A DNA stretch of 64,000 nucleotides from positions 1,535,009 through 1,599,008 of the forward strand of contig JXTC01000016.1 of NCBI GenBank assembly GCA_002914845.1. Reading direction: 5' to 3'. The notes beneath the pieces are model-generated. The model saw nothing but the letters and a program-made list of their open reading frames with translations, ran no database searches and had not been told where the DNA came from. The stretch's first letter is position 1. Each line of letters starts with the position of its first letter. Below, piece by piece: positions 34,961-44,881 of the stretch. A program made the position numbers and the translations under genes. The DNA is from Trema orientale (taxonomy: Eukaryota > Streptophyta > Magnoliopsida > Rosales > Cannabaceae).

Positions 34961-36480
34961 AATCATTGAAATAATTTCTGCAAGTACATGGTGTCAAATT
35001 TTAGTAATATAAAAGAAAGTAAAGATGTCGTACCCACAGAGATTGAAACTTAATTTTTACTAAGTACTGTAATTAAAACATTCCTGATTTTATCTACAAA
35101 ATTTAATAATAAAAATAAAATGTTAAACTAGGAAAACGAAAAAAATAAAACTAAGATTTGCAACAGAGAAGAAAATCAATATGTAAAAACTCTAGAAGTT
35201 TGATTTTACCTAGTTGTTCACTATGATTTTCATGCTAATTTATTAGTGATCAATCTCTTAGTTTATAAGTCAAGAATCCCAGAGTATTCAACTCCTTCTC
35301 TTGAGTGCCGAGCTAATTATTCCTAATATCTGATTTCAATATTCCTATAAAAATCTAGATAATCAAAATTTATTAAGTACTATAATTCTTTTTAATTGAC
35401 TTCAAAGAAATTATCGGCCTCTCGAACTCTATGAAATTCTAAGTTATATTATCTAATAGTCATATCTAAAATTCTCTCTCTTGAGTGTCGAATTTTAAAT
35501 ACCAAATCAATTAATTGGTGATCAAGCAATTAAAAGCATGAAGAATAAGATAATACAAATAAATTAAATAAAAATTTCTCAAATAATAAAATTGGTAATC
35601 AAAACATAATATCTAACATAGGCTACATCATTCCTCTAAATAAAAAGAAATTAGTTCATGATAAAAATAAGAAAATAAAAAAAGATGGTCTTAAACATAT
35701 TGAGAAAAAGAAAGAAAAACTGGATTTAGAAGACAAATTTAGCTTTTCCGTCTCCGGACTCCACCGTCTCGTCTCCTCCTCAAGACTCTCTCTCTCTCTA
35801 AATCTCTTTGGATACTCTCTATCACACTTCACTGCTTCTTACGCTCTCTGTTCTACCTCTCTGTACTCTCTATTTTTCCTTGTGTCTCTGATTCATCACA
35901 TATATACATGCATATATATAATACTGTAAAGCGAACTTTTTGAACAATTAAAAAGAATTCACCGACTTTACATTTTCCCTTTTCTAACTTTCCTTTTATT
36001 GANAATAATAAAATTGGTAATCAAAACATAATATCTAACATAGACTACATCATTCCTCTAAATAAAAAGAAATTAGTTCATGATAAAAATAAGAAAATAA
36101 AAAAAGATGGTCTTAAACATATTGAGAAAAAGAAAGAAGAACTGGATTTAGAAGACAAATTTAGCTTTTCCGTCTCCGGACTCCACCGTCTCGTCTCCTC
36201 GTCAAGACTCTCTCTCTCTCTAAATCTCTTTGGATACTCTCTATCACACTTCACTGCTTCTTACGCTCTCTGTTCTACCTCTCTGTACTCTCTATTTTTC
36301 CTTGTGTCTCTGATTCATCACATATATACATGCATATATATAATACTGTAAAGCGAACTTTTTGAACAATTAAAAAGAATTCACCGACTTTACATTTTCC
36401 CTTTTCTAACTTTCCTTTTATTGATTTTTTTCTTCTCTTCCAATTAATTGGATCTTCGGTTGATGCACATAAAACTATAA
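34961..36480. other. TE-like non-coding region with a duplicated 421-bp block
   Basis: The part around 35025 (gatgtcgtacccacagagatt) resembles a sequence common in plant repeats, but the class is not clear. The stretch 35582-36002 is repeated at 36004-36424, with a single n between (36003). The copies differ at only a few bases. This is most likely two overlapping contigs joined without merging, not a biological tandem duplication. A CT-rich stretch (ctccaccgtctcgtctcctc) lies in both copies. Confidence 0.6.
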
Positions 36481-36565
36481 AAACAGAGTCCTTTTAATTC
36501 ATTTAGAGTAATTTCCTATTCTTGACGTGCAACCACTAATTGCATGAAAATTATATATATATATA

Positions 36566-37033
36566 GGGCACCAATCCAGTAGGTATTTTTTTTTACTTAT
36601 GCATATCTTGCACATTTTTTTATTATAGAAAGTAAGAGAGAGAAATAACATTAATGATACACGTCTGTTCATGCACCTCATTATAGCTGTTGGATCACCA
36701 TTAGATGATGATCTAACGGCTAAAAAAAAATACCTACACATAGGTAAAAAAAAAAGATACCTACCGGATTGGCAATCATATATATATATATGGTTGCCAA
36801 TCCAATAGGTATTTTTTTTTTACCTATGTATAGATATTTTTTTTAACAGTTAGATCATCATCTAATAGTGATCCAATGGCTATAATGAAGTGTATAAAAA
36901 GACGTGCATCATTAATGTTATTTCTCTCTTTTACTTTTTAATATAAAAAAATGTGCAAGAAAAATTTTCATTGGCCAAAATAATATCTATGCATAGACAA
37001 AAAAAAAAAAAAATACCTACTGGATTAGTGCCC
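36566..37033. repeat. Two related MITEs in head-to-head inverted array
   Basis: The left unit runs from gggcaccaatccagtaggta to taccggattggcaatca, and the right unit, in opposite orientation, from tggttgccaatccaatagg to tacctactggattagtgccc. An AT dinucleotide run separates them, and AT repeats flank the whole. Each unit has its own inverted termini, so the array is a large fold-back of about 470 bp. It could be one long-TIR element or two adjacent copies of one family. Confidence 0.7.
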
Positions 37034-37163
37034 TATATATATACATATACGTATTGAAAAAAGTGCCACAGTCAGCAACATGTTAATTTCCGAAAATAAA
37101 TCACGTGAAGGTGCAGCTAATGTGTAACTGGACCTCCAATTATTCCAAGACCAATAGAGAGAT

Positions 37164-37406
37164 GAGATCTTTAACAATTTAAATCAATTGGGCCATTTCT
37201 CTTTACATGAAATTGGGTCTTTAAGTCTTTTAGAAAAATGTCACTTTTAAGCTCTCATNNNNNNNNNNNNNNNNNNNNNNNNNNNNNNNNNNNNNNNNNN
37301 NNNNNNNNNNNGAGATCTTTAACAATTTAAATCAATTGGGCCATTTCTCTTTACATGAAATTGGGTCTTTAAGTCTTTTAGAAAAATGTCACTTTTAAGC
37401 TCTCAT
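37164..37406. other. Assembly gap (53 N) between identical 95-bp flanks
   Basis: N bases run 37259-37311. The 95 bases before the gap (37164-37258) are identical to the 95 after it (37312-37406). This is the sign of overlapping contig ends placed either side of a gap, so the true sequence probably has one copy. Confidence 0.85.
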
Positions 37407-37408
37407 AG

Positions 37409-39729
37409 AAGGGTGTTCAAAAAACCGGTGCACTGCGGAAACCGACCGCACCGCACCGCACCGAACCGAAACCGACGGTTTTTTTCTATCTACGGCTGGT
37501 TATGGTTTAGAAAAATACAAAATCGACTGGTGCGGTGCGGTTTGCGGTTTATGATGATTACAGTCGGTTTCAAACCGAACTGGCCGAAATATTAGTAAAT
37601 GTATATTTTGGCAATTATTTTTATATCATTGATTAGGTCTACCAATAGCCCAACTCAGTAGCCCATTCTAAACCTAAGCCCAACTAAACACCCAGCCCAA
37701 TTTATCTAGGTTAAATCACTTAACAGTTAACAAAACACAAAATACTCTGTCTCGTACAACTCTTCCATCCCACTCTCAGTCACACAGCCGCAACCTGCAA
37801 CCCTAAACGCCTCAACCTCGTCCTTCTCCCTTCTCCCTTCTCGGCTCTCACTCACCACTCGCCAACTCACCAGCCTCGCCTCAGCCGCAACCCGCTACAC
37901 AGCCAAGAAGGCAAGCTCGTCGTCTCCCGAATCGGCTATCGTCTCGCTCACCGGTCCTTTCGGTCGCTTGCTCACTAGTCACTTCTGCACTTCGCCTCTG
38001 CACCTCTGCACTTCGTATCTCGCCCACTCTCCTCGTCTCTCTCGGCGAGACCCAGACCCAGCTAGCTCGCTCGCTCACCTGCCCTCTCGCTAGCTCGCTC
38101 ACTGGCTCACTCACCCGCTGTCTCGCTTGCTTACCCACCCACCGTCTCGTTCGATCACCAGCTCGACCCCTCTCGTTTGGTTTAAGTGAAATCATTTTTT
38201 TTCCAAAGTTCTGTTATGTTGATTCCTTGATAACTAAAGCATTTATAGGCAGTTTTAGTGAATGTGCTAATTCCCCTGCGCATATGAATAGATTGATGAA
38301 TAAAACTGGGGCATTTTTTTTTCGAAACATATTTTCTTTTTGTGGTTGCTCTTTATCTTTCTCTTGTTGTTAGATCCAGGTTGCAGTTGCGATCTAGTTG
38401 TCTTCGATCTTTGAGAACAGAGGGAAATTGACTAATTTTGTGAGTATAAATCTTTTCGTTGATATATAAAATTGACTAGTATTATATTTAATATTTAGGA
38501 ATTTTAACACTAATTAATTGTTAGTTTCTGTTTATGATAATAGATCATACTATCATAGATCTACACTGCCAACAGATCGTAATTTTATTGATGTTTTGGT
38601 GTTTGGGTTCTCTGTAATTTTATTGTTCTAGCTCATTATTTGGAGGGTTTGGGAATACCCTTTGTACTGCTCATTATTTTGATGTTTTGGTGTTTGACTT
38701 TTTGTTAATGCCGTTAGTCTTTTACTGGTATGTATGTAATTTTCAACTCTGTACTATATTTTTTTTGTTTTGATTTTGTGGAAGCAAAACCAAAACTAAA
38801 CTAGACTATTTACAGCATTGACAAGTTCTTTCTTCAAGTTTGATTTTTCTTCATTTGAAAGAAACCAATATTTTGGCAGGAGTTTCTCTTCGAATGCTAT
38901 TCCTTGTGTTATAAAGATAACAAGTAGTTAAGAAGGACTTGTTCATGGAATGAGAATAGATCTTTGATGCTAACATGGATATATTGCCAAACGTAGAGTG
39001 GTAGAATTGGCTCCCGTTGATACTTTAAAGGCATGTACTTGTGAGGATGCTTATGAAACAATATGAAATAGGCCTATAATGCGTTGAGGAATAGCCCAGT
39101 TATTAGCAGGTGGAAGACATGATCTTGGTGCAAAATATTGCTTCCTGTATCACTACCTTTTGTGACTGTCCCTTTGTACGATGGCATTTTTGTTGTTGTA
39201 CTGATCTACTATTAAGTTATTCTTATGTTATTTATTGGATTTCGATTGGGTTGTAACTCAAATTTTAAATCTACTATTGAGTTATTCTTATGTTATTTAT
39301 TGGATTTCGATTGGGTTGTAACTTAAATTTAAATTTAATGTGATGCTTTGATTTGGTTGTAACATTTTATGATTTATATTTTAGATGGTTTATACTTATT
39401 TTGGTTTGATTTTTAGATTATAGAGTTACTTTGGTTAAGATTAAAAGATGTGATATATTTTTTTTTGTATAAAAAAGTGATTTTTTTTTTTTAAAAAATG
39501 AAGCTTAAAAAGTGAAGGCTCAATCAATCAAAGCCCAAGCCATAACTGATAAAGTCTAAAACTCAAACCGTGGAAACCGCCCAAATCGCATCGCAAAATG
39601 TAGGAGTGGTCTGGTCGGTTTATCTTAGTCGTGACAGATCGCACGGTCTGGTAGTCTAGAAAAATCGAACATGCGGTTTGGTTAATATATGAGAGTTCAG
39701 ACCGGCCAAATCGAACCGTGAACACCCTT
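37409..39729. mobile_element. hAT-like non-autonomous element, about 2.3 kb
   Basis: The termini aagggtgttca (left) and tgaacaccctt (right) are inverted repeats. Near the left end are repeated accgcaccgcacc motifs and complementary gcggtgcggtt; near the right end are ggtctggtcggttt and ccaaatcgaaccgtg, as in plant hAT elements with GC-rich subterminal repeats. The interior has a GC-rich CT-biased block (37740-38200) and then AT-rich sequence with no recognised transposase. No matching 8-bp target duplication was found, which weakens the call. Confidence 0.6.
39207..39334 (+). repeat. Two-copy tandem repeat, about 64 bp
   Basis: The unit ctactattaagttattctt ... ggatttcgattgggttgtaac is present twice (39207-39270 and 39271-39334) with few changes, inside the hAT-like element near its right end. 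Confidence 0.8.
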
Positions 39730-39869
39730 ATTTCTATCACGTAACCTGCTCAAATCAAGAAAGTACCAAAAATTATGATAAAGACTTTTAGAAAATAACA
39801 ATTAAGCACAAAATTAAGTTTGATTTGGTACATAAATAATGTATATATATGAGCATATCGGCTACGTAC

Positions 39870-40845
39870 TAGTAAAGCCAAAAAATTGAAAATAAATAAA
39901 TAAATAAAGCATAATAAAGTAGTGAAATGAAGCCACTAAAAGGGTTCCAGCCAAAAAAAAAAGAAAAACAAAAAACAAAAAAGGTCACATTAAGTTCATG
40001 CATGTTTCGGTCCCAAACCAATGAATCTGAGACAATAATTAGAAAAAAAAGGTAAAGGAATAGGTGCATGTGGGGATCAGCGCTTTTGGCAGGATTTACC
40101 AACTTTTTGAAATGATCTCTTTCACGAAAAGAATATAACTCACACCTCTATACCATTAAAGCTATGTTTGGTATAGGGAAAAAAATGTGTAGAATTTAAA
40201 AGAAAATCTAGTTTCTTAACAGTTATTCAGCATGTAGAAAAGAAATAAAATTTATTTATTTGATACTATTTTATACTTAATATAATGATTTTTAAATTGA
40301 TATGTAAAGATAATTTAGTAACTTAAATTTATTTATTAAGTGATTTCTTTCTCTTTCTCATTTTCTCTCCAATTTGAAGAAAATAGTATTGTGGGCCCAC
40401 CTATCATTTTTCTATCTTTTTTTCTCTCCATTTTTCCTTTCCTCTCCCATCTCTTTTTACCAAACAATATATTTTTCCACTTTTCTCTTCAACCTTTTAT
40501 TTGCTCTCTCATTTTCTCTTATCAAACATAGCCTAAAAATTATAAGTTAGTGCTACCCACCAATAAAGCGAAAAAAACTGAAAATAAATAACGTAATAAA
40601 GTAGTGAAATGAAGTCACATGAAGGGACTTCATGCATGCTTCGTTTCCAAACCAATGAATCTTAGACAATATTTAGAAAAAAAAGTAGAGGGAGTATGTG
40701 CATGTGGGGATCATATGTGCATGTGGGGATCATGCTTCCGACAGAATTTACATACTCGTTGAAATAATCTCTTGCATGAAAACAACTCTTTGAAATAACC
40801 TTTGACATGAAAACAAGATAACTCTTACTCCATATCCTTAAAACC
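39870..40845. repeat. Direct repeats of about 280 bp either side of a MITE
   Basis: The part at 39870-40150 (aataaagtagtgaaatgaag, ccaaaccaatgaatct, gtgcatgtggggatca) recurs at about 40555-40845 in the same order. Between them, 40161-40532, is a MITE with ends gctatgtttggtata and tatcaaacatagc and a CT-rich core. The second repeat has its own local doubling of gtgcatgtggggatcat. Confidence 0.65.
40161..40532. mobile_element. MITE with TTTGGT-type ends and CT-rich core (copy C)
   Basis: The inverted termini gctatgtttggta and accaaac.../catcaaacatagc resemble those of the elements at 15004 and 21845. The core carries ttctctttctcattttctc and related CT-rich sequence. It is non-coding. Confidence 0.6.
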
Positions 40846-42176
40846 TTTATTTAAAAATAAAAATAAAAAGAATTTTCCCTTTAAAAAAAGTACTTAAACT
40901 GCAACCTCCTCGTATACTAAGAAAATATGAGAACTCTCAGTGTATGTCTATAGCATTACCGTAAATCTCAATAGGAAGAATAAGAAAGTAAAAATAAAAG
41001 ACCAAATATTTTAGATAAATTCTTAAAGACACTTGTTATCTTTCACGTTTTTTTTTTTTGAAAAAAAAAAAATTAAAGTCCCATTAGTGGTTAGTTTTGT
41101 ATTTTGATGTACATTTTTTAAGAAGTCACTATTTCTTGGGTTATTAATGTATCTAATAAAAATTGTTTTATGTAGGTTTCTCCTGGAAAAAAAGTTTTGG
41201 CTCCGGTACAATGTAGATAGAAACTTGTCAAAATAGATGGAATAACTATAGCTCTTTCGAGGGTTAAGGCTAAGGCAACTTATGTGAGTACGATGTGCAA
41301 GAATTGTAAAAAAGCACAGAGAGTTCCATGTACACCATGCCTTGATGGAGAACCACTTCATCGTCGATCTACTAGCTGGAGAAGTGTCGGCTGTGTCGAA
41401 CTTCAGGATCTTCTTATTCAATTCAATATTTGCGAATTTTCGAAGTTTGGTCCAATGCATTGCAGACCATAAAATTTCCCAAATAAATGGGTCCATTAGC
41501 TCTTGGATTATCCACTACTATTAGAAACTTCCAAAATTTCAATCTAGTTTCACTTTTAAAGGTCCATCTACGTTGATTAATAGATGCCTCTTCAAATAAA
41601 TTCTTATAAATTTCCAATTACCGCTGTGGTAGACTCAAATCTAGAACTTTTTTATCAATGGAACAATTGTCTTACCATCTGCTTGTTATCACTAAAAGAA
41701 TCTTTTTAATTTGGTTAGAGAATATATATAATTGCATGGTGAGGCATAGTTTTTCAACCGAAAAAAGAAAAAAAATGCTAAGTATACACTTCAATCTCAT
41801 TATCTGACACATAGATTCTATTACGCAGTTTAATATTTTAATAATGTAATTCACGTATCAAACAATGAAATTAAGAGATATTTCTATGTAAGAAGAAGCA
41901 ATAATTGACAAGATCATTAATAATTAAAAATAGAGGAGGGTGCTCCAAAGCCTACGTCATAAGTATAAGAACATTTCGAAGGTAACAAGGTTGGAGGATT
42001 AAAGTAATCATACTGTACGACGTTAGCATGTTACCATCGTATTAAAGGTTTTGTCTAGTATGTATGTGTTGTTCCATTGAGCGTGCAGTTTAAGGATTCC
42101 CATCTTGGGATTGATGAATTTAGAAAAATTATTAATAGAATAAGTATCATGTGATCACATTTTCTATTTAATATAT

Positions 42177-42327
42177 GGGCGCGTCTACAGTAGAGGCGTC
42201 CCTACGTAGGGCCTGTCTATTCACCGTTGGATGAGAATCTGTATATAAATAGATTCTCCACAGATTCCCATCCAACGATAATTAAGGCATGATCCTACGT
42301 AGGGACGCCCCTACCGTAGCCATCCCC
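42177..42327. mobile_element. Mutator-like MITE, 151 bp
   Basis: The ends gggcgcgtctacagtagagg and cctaccgtagccatcccc form imperfect inverted repeats of about 35 bp, including a matching tccctacgtagg. The 9-bp sequence ttaatatat flanks both sides (42168-42176 and 42328-42336), the Mutator target duplication size. Copy 1 at about 26828-26836 has one ttaatatat and no insert. Confidence 0.85.
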
Positions 42328-42435
42328 TTAATATATATTGTCTTTCTCTGTTTAACATAAGACAAATATATATAATATGAATATTGAGGCTTTCTTTTAA
42401 CATAAATGGTCGGTCATAGTGTGAATGACTGACTA

Positions 42436-42475
42436 ATGAATTTAGAAAAATTATTAATAGGATAAGTATCATGTA
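42436..42475 (+). repeat. Templated 39-bp insertion copied from nearby sequence
   Basis: The 39 bases from 42436 repeat those at 42114-42152 (atgaatttagaaaaattatt onward) with one change, and copy 1 lacks the insert at the same point (about 26945). It has no transposon ends. Confidence 0.75.
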
Positions 42476-43431
42476 ATGAGTCATATCATTTTTTTGTCCT
42501 TTCTTTCCTATGCTTCCTACCCTTTATTTATTTATTCATTTTCTGTTATATATATGTATAGCTAGCCTCCTTTTTAACTAGAGCAAGTTAGATGTCACGT
42601 TCCATAACAGTTCGCTAGCTAGAGAGATCATATGGTACTCATAGCTAGTGAAGTTGATGCATTGCCAGCTTAGAAGTTAGAATATATAATATCGAATGCA
42701 CTGTGCTAATAACATTAAAAAGAATACAAGGACAACTTGATTGATAGTCGTCGAAAATCGTCTTTATATTACATATGATATGTATATACACAAGTGTCAT
42801 TAATTATGGACATATAATAAGTAGCAAGTGTCATTAATTTTGTCATAATTTAAGATCCCACCCTTAGGATCTTACTTATCACAATAATATAAAAATAAAA
42901 ACAAGTGGAAAACTCATTTAACCACCAGAAAATCTACTACCCACAAATATGATATATAAAAAGATGATTAAAAAGTATGTATAATCGTAGAGATTTATAT
43001 GATTAAAAAAATATCGATAATAATGGAGATTTCATTATCTCCTAACTCTGGTTAAAACAACCTTCACTAACACAAAACACGGAAAAAAATACGGAAAAAA
43101 AAATCTCAAAAGGGGTAAAAATTTGATGTGTGTTAATTAGTAATCAAGGAGATAGTTTTCTTATATGATTCTCAAGCTTCCTTTCCCCTTCATGTTTCAA
43201 CGATATAAGACCAAGGCGTCTTTTCATATTTTATTGATTTAGTCAATTTCCAACAATCTCCACATTGGCAAAATAAACAAAATATCCATAGCTTTAACCA
43301 AAAATATCATTTCCACTGACCGTTATACTTCATCATATAAGTACACAACTAAAATTGACGAATTTTAAGAATTTCACCCTATAATTAACTTATGTTGAAA
43401 AAATCTTGCTGAAAAATTATAGGGCTACTCC

Positions 43432-44340
43432 CACATTTGGCTTTCCTGAAAGCTCATCAATCATCGACATCATTCATCATACATCTTATATCAACGCCAA
43501 ACCAGTGACCATGTGCAGACTTATGAACCCTGATATCGCCGCTAACAAAATTCTCTTTAATGGCATCTTTTGAGATTAGTGACATGCTATGAGAAATTAG
43601 CAACATCAATTAGACTTAGAACCTTTAGCCAAACCTGCTCCATCTTTCTAACACCTTATCGAATCCATATTGAATTATCTAATCTAATTTCTCCACATCA
43701 ATCCTATCAAAGTGAAATTTGAGTACAAAAAAAAAAAAAGGGAAACTACTAAGAAAATTCCCATAAAATATTGGAGGGTCACAACAATCCCACTTAAAAC
43801 CCAATATCTTTAAACAGAATTTTCTTAGAGTGCCACCAAGCTCTATTATATTGAAGAACCCTACTCTGATATTAATTATTGGGAATCTGACTAACTCAGA
43901 TTTGTTACATTTAGGATCTCACTTCAAAAAAATATTAGAATAATAGAGAAACAAAAATGAGGAATAAAGTCAAATCACCACAGCACAAAAATTTAAGTAG
44001 AAAACTCCTTAAACTATGAGAAAAAATAATTCCCTTGTAAATCTTTTTTTTTTTTTTTTTTTCTATTTGATGATACTAATACACTAAAATACTTTCACAA
44101 ATACTCCTCCACTCATACCTTTCTCTTTTCTTTGAAACAATCTCCTCCTACATAAATTAAGAATCTACTCACACATTTTTCCTCTCTACGAAATAAACTC
44201 ATCTTATACAAAGCAAGAGAACTCTTACCTCCATATTCCTTAAAAATATTAAAAAAAAAAAACTCGATATATTTATGATCTAAGTTGTATCTATGTGATT
44301 ATATAATAAAGATTTACCGAATATATAAATGCACGTTATT
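43432..44340. other. About 0.9 kb present only in copy 2; possible minus-strand copia LTR remnant
   Basis: After ctactcccacattt, copy 2 continues with about 900 bases that copy 1 lacks. A copia-like reading on the minus strand is possible: aatctccacattgg at 43255-43270 complements a polypurine-tract-plus-LTR junction, and actctgatattaatta near 43863 complements a decayed primer-binding site. The LTR-like flanks are too degraded to align with certainty. No coding domains are seen. Confidence 0.35.
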
Positions 44341-44732
44341 TTGTAGTTAATAAAATGTTTATTTACAGTTAATAAATAAAGTTGGGCACACTTAAATGCA
44401 GGTTTTGGGGACGTTGATTATAATATTTTGTTTTGGCCATGATAAGTCTGCTGGCATATACTAAATGTCCATTAGAAAAATACTTACCTTATGACTGTCA
44501 ACTATTGAGAAACATCAAGTACTCATAATTTCCCTATGATATTTACGTTATTGTATTGTTAGCATTGCTTATAATTAGGGTATCAATAATTATATCAGCC
44601 AAGTTGTTGTACGTCCATGTCAATGTAGCTACCGATAACCATTTTAAGTCGTTGTCCTTTTAGGCTTTTACAGCTTCTACATATAAAATATATTAATTTT
44701 AAATTTGTCCGATTGCATCTGATCAAGTCATC

Positions 44733-44740
44733 TATATAAA
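44733..44740 (+). promoter_or_regulatory. Probable TATA box of NLR gene 2
   Basis: Tatataaa lies 142 bases before the start codon, in the same context as the equivalent motif before gene 1. Confidence 0.5.
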
Positions 44741-44881
44741 CCGTGTAAGGAATCAGCATGAGTTCAACCATCCAACATAAACTTGTTACTTTATATCAGT
44801 TTACACTCTTCCTTGCATCTTCTTTCGAGTTCTTTCTCCTCTCCTTTCTTTTATTTTTTATTTCCCCAGTCTCTCTAAACC

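Noticed and set aside
37881..38195. 104-codon Arg/Ser/Glu-rich minus-strand frame
   Set aside because: Arises from a GC-rich, repetitive CT-biased block within the hAT-like element; no recognisable domain.
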